44,416 nt of DNA, from NCBI GenBank assembly GCA_947174305.1, contig CAMWIH010000003.1, positions 1-44,416 of the forward strand, given 5' to 3'. Of the stretch, positions 40,036-44,416 are shown piece by piece. The translations under genes were made by a program, and so were the position numbers. Within the stretch, counting starts at the first letter, position 1, and every line of letters begins with the position of its first letter. Source of the stretch: an uncultured Porphyromonadaceae bacterium (GTDB lineage Bacteria; Bacteroidota; Bacteroidia; Bacteroidales; Muribaculaceae). Under the pieces are notes generated by a model. It was not told where the DNA came from. It ran no database searches and saw nothing but the letters and a program-made list of their open reading frames with translations.

Positions 40036-41036
40036 TGGAAGCCATAAAGAAAATAGCAGTGATTGGAGGCGGGAGCTGGGCAACAGCTCTCGCCAAACTG
40101 CTCTTGGCCAATTGCGACCGCATAGTGTGGTACATGCACCGTCAGGACCGCATCGACGATTTCATCAAGTCGGGGCATAATCCCGTTTATCTGAGCGATG
40201 TGAGTTTCGACACCTCACGCATAGATTTCACTGCCGACATTGACCGCGCCTGCAGCGAGGCCGACACCCTGCTCTTCGTGACCCCCTCCCCCTATTTCCG
40301 CGACACGGCCGATAAGATTACGGTCGATATCTCGGAGAAGAATGTGGTGTCGGCGGTGAAAGGTATCGTGCCTGAGCACAACATGATAATCACCGATTAT
40401 ATTGTTCAGCAATTCGGGTGCGACCCCGACAATATGCTTGTAATCGGAGGCCCTTGCCACGCTGAGGAAGTGGCGCTCGAACGCCTCAGCTATCTCACGA
40501 TCGGCTGCCACGACATTGCCAAGAGCCGCGAATTCGCCGCATTCCTGGCGGGAAAGAGGATGAAGACTATCATCTCAACCGACGTGGATGGCATTGAATA
40601 TGCCGCTGTGCTCAAGAATGTGTATGCCATAATGGCAGGCATTATCAACGGCATGAAGACAGGCGACAACTTTATGGCGATGATGGTCTGCAACGCCATT
40701 CGCGAGATGGACCGTTTCATTGATGCGATAGCCCCGATGCCTTCGCGTGACATAGACCGCTCGGCATATCTGGGCGACCTCCTCGTGACGGCCTACAGCC
40801 GCTTCTCGCGCAATCACAACTTCGGCTCGATGATCGGCAAGGGATATAGCGTGAAGGCCGCGATGATGGAGATGGCAATGGTGGCTGAGGGATACTACGG
40901 CACCAAGTGCATCCACGAGATCAACGCCTCGGGTCCCGACGTGGAGATGCCCATCCTCAACTGTGTCTATGAGATACTCTACGAAGGGAAGAACCCTCAC
41001 CGCGCCCTCAAGGGCATAACCGGCTCCTTCACCTAA
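40035..41036 (+). CDS. gpsA: Glycerol-3-phosphate dehydrogenase [NAD(P)+]
   Basis: A 333-aa enzyme reducing dihydroxyacetone phosphate to sn-glycerol 3-phosphate, the backbone for phospholipids. The N-terminus has the Rossmann motif IGGGSWATALAKLL (the GxGxxG variant GGGSWA), then VSAVKGIVPEHN and GGPCHAEEVALERLS. The catalytic Lys region is EYAAVLKNVYAIMAGI. The C-terminal helical domain has MVCNAIREM and NHNFGSMIGKGYSVKAAM, the last in place of the usual RNxxxG motif. It shares one base with the lysS stop, so coupling is likely. A large repeat element follows before pgi. Confidence 0.95.
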   Translation: MEAIKKIAVIGGGSWATALAKLLLANCDRIVWYMHRQDRIDDFIKSGHNPVYLSDVSFDTSRIDFTADIDRACSEADTLLFVTPSPYFRDTADKITVDISEKNVVSAVKGIVPEHNMIITDYIVQQFGCDPDNMLVIGGPCHAEEVALERLSYLTIGCHDIAKSREFAAFLAGKRMKTIISTDVDGIEYAAVLKNVYAIMAGIINGMKTGDNFMAMMVCNAIREMDRFIDAIAPMPSRDIDRSAYLGDLLVTAYSRFSRNHNFGSMIGKGYSVKAAMMEMAMVAEGYYGTKCIHEINASGPDVEMPILNCVYEILYEGKNPHRALKGITGSFT

Positions 41037-41072
41037 ACCGCACGCCCACCCAAGACGTTATAACTATAAGCC

Positions 41073-41360
41073 GATAGGCTTTTATAGGCATTATAGGCTT
41101 TGTAGGCTTTGTAGGCATTGTAGGCATTATAGGCAATGTAGGCGTTGTAGGCAATGTAGGCAATGTAGGCATTATAGGCAATGTAGGCGTTGTAGGCAAT
41201 TATAGAGAGGCTTTCCGAATGCGGAGCCACGGGGCGGGAGCTTGCAGCTTCCGCAAAATCCGAGGGGCTCGATGCCCCGCAGGATTTTCCGCCTACCCAG
41301 CCTAATTCGCCTATCCCGCCTATCCCGCCTAATTAGCCTACCCCGCCTAATTAGCCTACC
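41073..41360. repeat. TAGGC/GCCTA repeat element A (after gpsA)
   Basis: Fourteen 9-bp units ending in TAGGC (41073-41197) are followed by a 93-bp spacer and eight 9-bp units beginning with GCCTA (41291-41360). The two arrays are inverted with respect to each other. The spacer holds a hairpin AAAATCC...GGGGC...GCCCC...GGATTTT (41255-41288). With the AT-rich sequence to 41398 this fills the 362-bp gpsA-pgi gap; no gene is seen. Confidence 0.92.
41255..41288. terminator. Hairpin inside element A
   Basis: AAAATCC (41255-41261) pairs with GGATTTT (41282-41288), and GGGGC (41264-41268) with GCCCC (41274-41278). The A-tract and T-tract on the stem base suit a bidirectional terminator after gpsA, but the T-run after the stem is short (CCGCC follows). 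Confidence 0.55.
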
Positions 41361-41398
41361 AAAAAAAGAAAGCAATTACTAAAAAAATAAATAACCCT

Positions 41399-42703
41399 AT
41401 GAAAACAATTGATCTTAACATTCAGGATGCAGTCTATTTCGCAGAAAAGGAATATGAAGCCCTGAAAGATAAATCAGTAGAAGCAATCACAACCCTTGAA
41501 GAAGGCACCGGCGCAGGAAACGATTTCCTCGGCTGGCTTGACCTCCCTTCAAAAACTCCCGAAACCCTTGTTGACCGCATCAACGCCACAGCTGAACGTC
41601 TGCGCGAAAACTGCGACTACGTGGTGTGCGTTGGCATCGGCGGCTCATACCTCGGAGCCAAGGCCGTAAACTTCGCCCTCGCTGACTCATTCGCCGATTT
41701 CTATGCACCCAAACCGAAAGAGCCGAAAGTGCTTTACGCCGGCCAGAATATAGGTGAAGATTACCTCGCTGAGCTTCAGAAGCTCCTCGAAGGGAAGAAA
41801 TTCGGTATCGTGGTAATCTCCAAGTCCGGCACCACCACCGAGCCCGCCATCGCTTTCCGTCTCCTCAAGAACCAGCTCGAACAGCAGGCCGGCAAGGATG
41901 CAGCCAAAGACCTCATCGTGGCTATCACTGATGAAAAGAAAGGCGCACTCCGCACAATGGCAGATCAAGAGGGTTACGAAACATACATCATCCCCGACAA
42001 TGTTGGCGGCCGTTTCTCAGTGCTCACTCCCGTAGGCCTTCTCCCCATCGCTTGCGCCGGACACGACATTAAGAAACTCCTCGCTGGTGCACAGGATATG
42101 GAGCGCACCACTCTCCATCCTTCGCCCGAAAACCCCGCACAGGAGTATGCCCGCCTCCGCAACGCCCTTTACCAGAGCGGCAAGAAGATCGAGATTCTCG
42201 TTAACTTCGATCCCAAGCTCCACTATTTCTCTGAGTGGTGGAAACAGCTCTACGGCGAGAGCGAAGGTAAGGATGGCAAGGGTATCTTCCCGGCATCTGT
42301 TGACTTCACCACCGATCTCCACTCTATGGGTCAGTGGATCCAGGATGGCGAGCGCACCATCTTCGAGACTGTGATCTCAGTGAAGAAGCCTGCCCTCACC
42401 CACCGCATCCCCATGAATGCTTCCGACCTTGACGGAATCAACTACATTGCCGACAAGCGCATCGACGAAGTGAATAAGATGGCTGAGCTCGGCACAAAGA
42501 TGGCACACGTTGACGGAGGCGTTCCCAACATCAAGATAGAGATCCCTTCTCTCGATGAATATAGCCTCGGACAGCTCATCTATTTCTTCGAGAAAGCCTG
42601 CGGCATCTCCGGCTATATGCTCGGTGTGAACCCATTCAACCAGCCCGGTGTTGAGGCTTATAAAAAGAATATGTTCAAGCTCCTCAAAAAGCCCGGATAT
42701 TAA
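41399..42703 (+). CDS. pgi: Glucose-6-phosphate isomerase
   Basis: A 434-aa cytosolic enzyme that interconverts glucose 6-phosphate and fructose 6-phosphate. Visible motifs are [30 protein letters not shown] (phosphate-binding loop), the family signature with [26 protein letters not shown], and the C-terminal signature [20 protein letters not shown]. The length fits the compact form in Bacteroidetes and Firmicutes (about 445 aa), not the 550-aa enterobacterial form. Gene order lysS-gpsA-pgi is common in Bacteroidales (from memory). It lies between two TAGGC/GCCTA elements; the second begins at the base after the stop codon. Confidence 0.96.
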   Translation: MKTIDLNIQDAVYFAEKEYEALKDKSVEAITTLEEGTGAGNDFLGWLDLPSKTPETLVDRINATAERLRENCDYVVCVGIGGSYLGAKAVNFALADSFADFYAPKPKEPKVLYAGQNIGEDYLAELQKLLEGKKFGIVVISKSGTTTEPAIAFRLLKNQLEQQAGKDAAKDLIVAITDEKKGALRTMADQEGYETYIIPDNVGGRFSVLTPVGLLPIACAGHDIKKLLAGAQDMERTTLHPSPENPAQEYARLRNALYQSGKKIEILVNFDPKLHYFSEWWKQLYGESEGKDGKGIFPASVDFTTDLHSMGQWIQDGERTIFETVISVKKPALTHRIPMNASDLDGINYIADKRIDEVNKMAELGTKMAHVDGGVPNIKIEIPSLDEYSLGQLIYFFEKACGISGYMLGVNPFNQPGVEAYKKNMFKLLKKPGY

Positions 42704-42868
42704 TAGGCTTTTTAGGCGAAATAGGCAGTATAGGCGAAATAGGCTTTTATAGGCATTATGGGCGGGATAGGCATTCCTATTCCGCCCATATCATTGCCTA
42801 CCTCGCCTACTCCGCCTATCCCGCCTATCTCGCCTACTCCGCCTATCCTGCCTACCTCGCCTACCCTG
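42704..42868. repeat. TAGGC/GCCTA repeat element B (after pgi)
   Basis: About eight TAGGC/TGGGC units on the left and about ten GCCTA/GCCCA units on the right, mostly at 9-bp spacing. They meet in a 15-bp stem with loop CATT (42757-42790: TATGGGCGGGATAGG / CCTATTCCGCCCATA, one G-U pair). The element begins directly after the pgi stop codon. The central hairpin may serve as terminator, and the flanking arrays could extend the pairing. Confidence 0.92.
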
Positions 42869-42920
42869 CAAAAATTTTGCAGTAAATTTTGTTTTTTTAT
42901 AAAAATAAAAAAGGGAAAAA

Positions 42921-42952
42921 TTTCTTTTCCGCTCTTTTTCATATTATCTTTG
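42921..42952 (+). promoter_or_regulatory. recA promoter
   Basis: TTTC (42921-42924), 20 bp, TATCTTTG (42945-42952): one mismatch to TTTG-N20-TAnnTTTG. The ATG at 42987 follows after 34 bp. No obvious LexA-like palindrome is seen between them. Confidence 0.8.
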
Positions 42953-42986
42953 CATCAGAAAATTAATCAGCATAAGAAAAAGAATT

Positions 42987-44195
42987 ATGGCAAAGAAAAA
43001 ATCAGCAACGAAATCGCCCAGCGTCCGCATCACAGATGCGGAAGAGAAGCGCAAAGCGCTCGGCGTGACAATGCAGCACCTCGAGAAAGACTTCGGTGCC
43101 GGCACAGTGATGCGACTCGGCGATGAGGCTGTACAGGATATCGAGACTATTCCCACTGGCTCCATCGGCCTTGACTACGCCCTCGGAGTCGGAGGCATAC
43201 CACGTGGCCGAATCACAGAGATTTACGGCCCCGAATCTTCGGGTAAGACAACCCTCGCAATACATATAATTGCCGAGGCCCAGAAACAGGGTGGCATCTG
43301 CGCAATCATCGACGCCGAACATGCCTTCGACCGTTTCTACGCCGAAAAGCTCGGCGTGGATGTCAACAACCTATGGATTGCCCAGCCCGATAACGGTGAA
43401 CAGGCCCTCGATATCGCGGAACAGCTCATCAATTCCGGAGCAATCGACGTACTGGTCATCGACTCTGTGGCAGCCCTGACCCCGAAAGCCGAAATCGAAG
43501 GCGAAATGGGAGAAAAGAATGTCGGCCTCCACGCCCGACTCATGTCTCAGGCCATGCGTAAGCTCACGGGCACAATCGCACGCACCCGCACATGCTGCAT
43601 CTTCATCAACCAGATACGCGAGAAAATCGGCGTGATGTTTGGTAATCCCGAAACAACCACCGGAGGTAACGCGCTCAAGTTTTACGCCACTGTCCGCATC
43701 GACATACGCCCCTCTACCTTCATCAAAGATGGTGACACATCAATCGGCCGACTGATAAAGGTGAAGGTTGTAAAGAATAAGGTTGCGCCCCCCTTCATGC
43801 GTGCCGAATTCGACATAATGTTTGGCGAAGGGATATCCCGTTCAGGTGAGATCATCGACCTTGGCGTTGACTACGACGTGATCAAGAAATCGGGCGCCTG
43901 GTTCTCCTATAATGGCAAGAAACTCGGACAGGGACGCGATGCTGTGAAACGCGTAATCGAATCTCAGCCCGAACTTATGGAAGAGCTGGCTGCAAAAGTG
44001 ATGGAAGCCCTCAAATCGGGCAAGACATCAGCCAAAGCTAAGAAAGCGAAAAAGAATCCGGCTCTCCCCGACCGTGAAACCACACGCTCCGAAACCGATG
44101 ACGACGAACCGATCGACGACGGCTACGAGCCCGAAGAAGAAGCCCCCGCAGAAGACCTCTTCGGCGACGACTTCGAATTAGACGTAGAAGAATAA
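42987..44195 (+). CDS. recA: Recombinase RecA
   Basis: A 402-aa DNA-strand-exchange ATPase acting in recombination and the SOS response. The core has Walker [12 protein letters not shown] at 81-91, a Walker B strand ending in LVIDSVAAL, the signature with [13 protein letters not shown], and the L2-like loop [17 protein letters not shown]. The usual core ends near residue 340. The tail is unusual in length (about 50-60 residues): first Lys/Ala-rich ([12 protein letters not shown]), then strongly acidic (Asp/Glu clusters to the end). An acidic C-terminal tail regulates RecA in E. coli, but this one is longer. TAGGC/GCCTA element C follows 12 bp after the stop. Confidence 0.98.
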   Translation: MAKKKSATKSPSVRITDAEEKRKALGVTMQHLEKDFGAGTVMRLGDEAVQDIETIPTGSIGLDYALGVGGIPRGRITEIYGPESSGKTTLAIHIIAEAQKQGGICAIIDAEHAFDRFYAEKLGVDVNNLWIAQPDNGEQALDIAEQLINSGAIDVLVIDSVAALTPKAEIEGEMGEKNVGLHARLMSQAMRKLTGTIARTRTCCIFINQIREKIGVMFGNPETTTGGNALKFYATVRIDIRPSTFIKDGDTSIGRLIKVKVVKNKVAPPFMRAEFDIMFGEGISRSGEIIDLGVDYDVIKKSGAWFSYNGKKLGQGRDAVKRVIESQPELMEELAAKVMEALKSGKTSAKAKKAKKNPALPDRETTRSETDDDEPIDDGYEPEEEAPAEDLFGDDFELDVEE

Positions 44196-44207
44196 AAGCC
44201 GGCATTG

Positions 44208-44361
44208 TAGGCTTAATGGGCTGAATAGGCTTTGTAGGCTGAATAGGCGTATGATGGGCTGAATAGGCATTATGGGCGAGATAGGCATTCCTATCCCGCC
44301 CATTATTATTTGCCCACTTCGCCTATCCTGCCTATCACGCCTACCCCGCCTATCACGCCTA
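44208..44361. repeat. TAGGC/GCCTA repeat element C (after recA)
   Basis: About nine TAGGC/TGGGC units on the left and seven GCCCA/GCCTA units on the right around a hairpin (44272-44303, loop CATT, one mismatch) whose core ATGGGCG-GATAGG-CATT-CCTAT matches that of element B. It is downstream of recA and close to the window end; what follows is not visible. Confidence 0.92.
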
Positions 44362-44416
44362 AATAACAATATCCAGAAAACTCACACATAAACACAAAAG
44401 ACGCATACGCCGACTT

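Noticed and set aside
41073-42868. CRISPR-like arrays
   Set aside because: The repeat units are only 5 conserved bases with 4-bp linkers, there are no 25-40 bp spacers, and no cas gene is present.

Overview
The window looks like a chromosomal segment of a Bacteroidales bacterium, most likely a gut Muribaculaceae/Prevotella-like lineage (inference). The evidence is promoters of the Bacteroidetes type (TTTG-N20-TAnnTTTG), two type IX secretion (T9SS) genes (porW/sprE-like and porX-like), many large secreted choice-of-anchor J proteins with T9SS-like C-terminal signals, PCMD and DUF4294 proteins, and the gene order lysS-gpsA-pgi. No tRNA, rRNA, insertion sequence or CRISPR array was seen.

Layout. 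(1) 215-4796, minus strand: a compact operon dapB, lepB, wbqC-like, DUF4294, glycosyltransferase, preceded by a PCMD-domain exported protein (4900-5862). (2) 6072-12748, plus strand: GDSL hydrolase, rnpA, yidD, TatD-like hydrolase, a porW/sprE-like lipoprotein and a porX-like response regulator with a PglZ domain, ending in a perfect 21-bp inverted repeat. (3) 12884-14373: a small TonB C-terminal-domain protein and a Sel1-repeat protein. (4) 14492-37901, minus strand: about 23 kb of secreted proteins. These are an M6-like metalloprotease and six choice-of-anchor J/fibronectin-III proteins (491-1529 aa), all with a signal peptide and a T9SS-like C-terminal domain. Two regulators sit among them: a membrane-anchored TPR protein with a LuxR-type helix-turn-helix (27366-29069) and a Crp/Fnr protein (34020-34610). 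(5) 38443-44195, plus strand: lysS, gpsA, pgi, recA, with long TAGGC/GCCTA repeat elements after gpsA, pgi and recA.

How it fits together. PorW and PorX should serve the T9SS that exports the proteins of region 4. Two regulatory circuits can be read from the DNA. First, the two genes flanking the Crp/Fnr gene (1529 aa and 1028 aa) carry the same 16-bp palindromic operator CTTAA-N6-TTAAG, starting exactly 29 bp from a TAAATTTG -7 box, and the crp gene has two related sites upstream of its own promoter. Second, the paralogous 808- and 809-aa genes share three TGAACTAC/AAACTAC boxes with nearly invariant spacing (55, 32-33 and 50 bp) ahead of a TATATTTG -7 box. The TPR/LuxR-type regulator gene lies directly upstream of one of them. 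In addition, several short-period tandem arrays (8, 9 and 20 bp) sit directly after stop codons, and one has entered the reading frame of porW.
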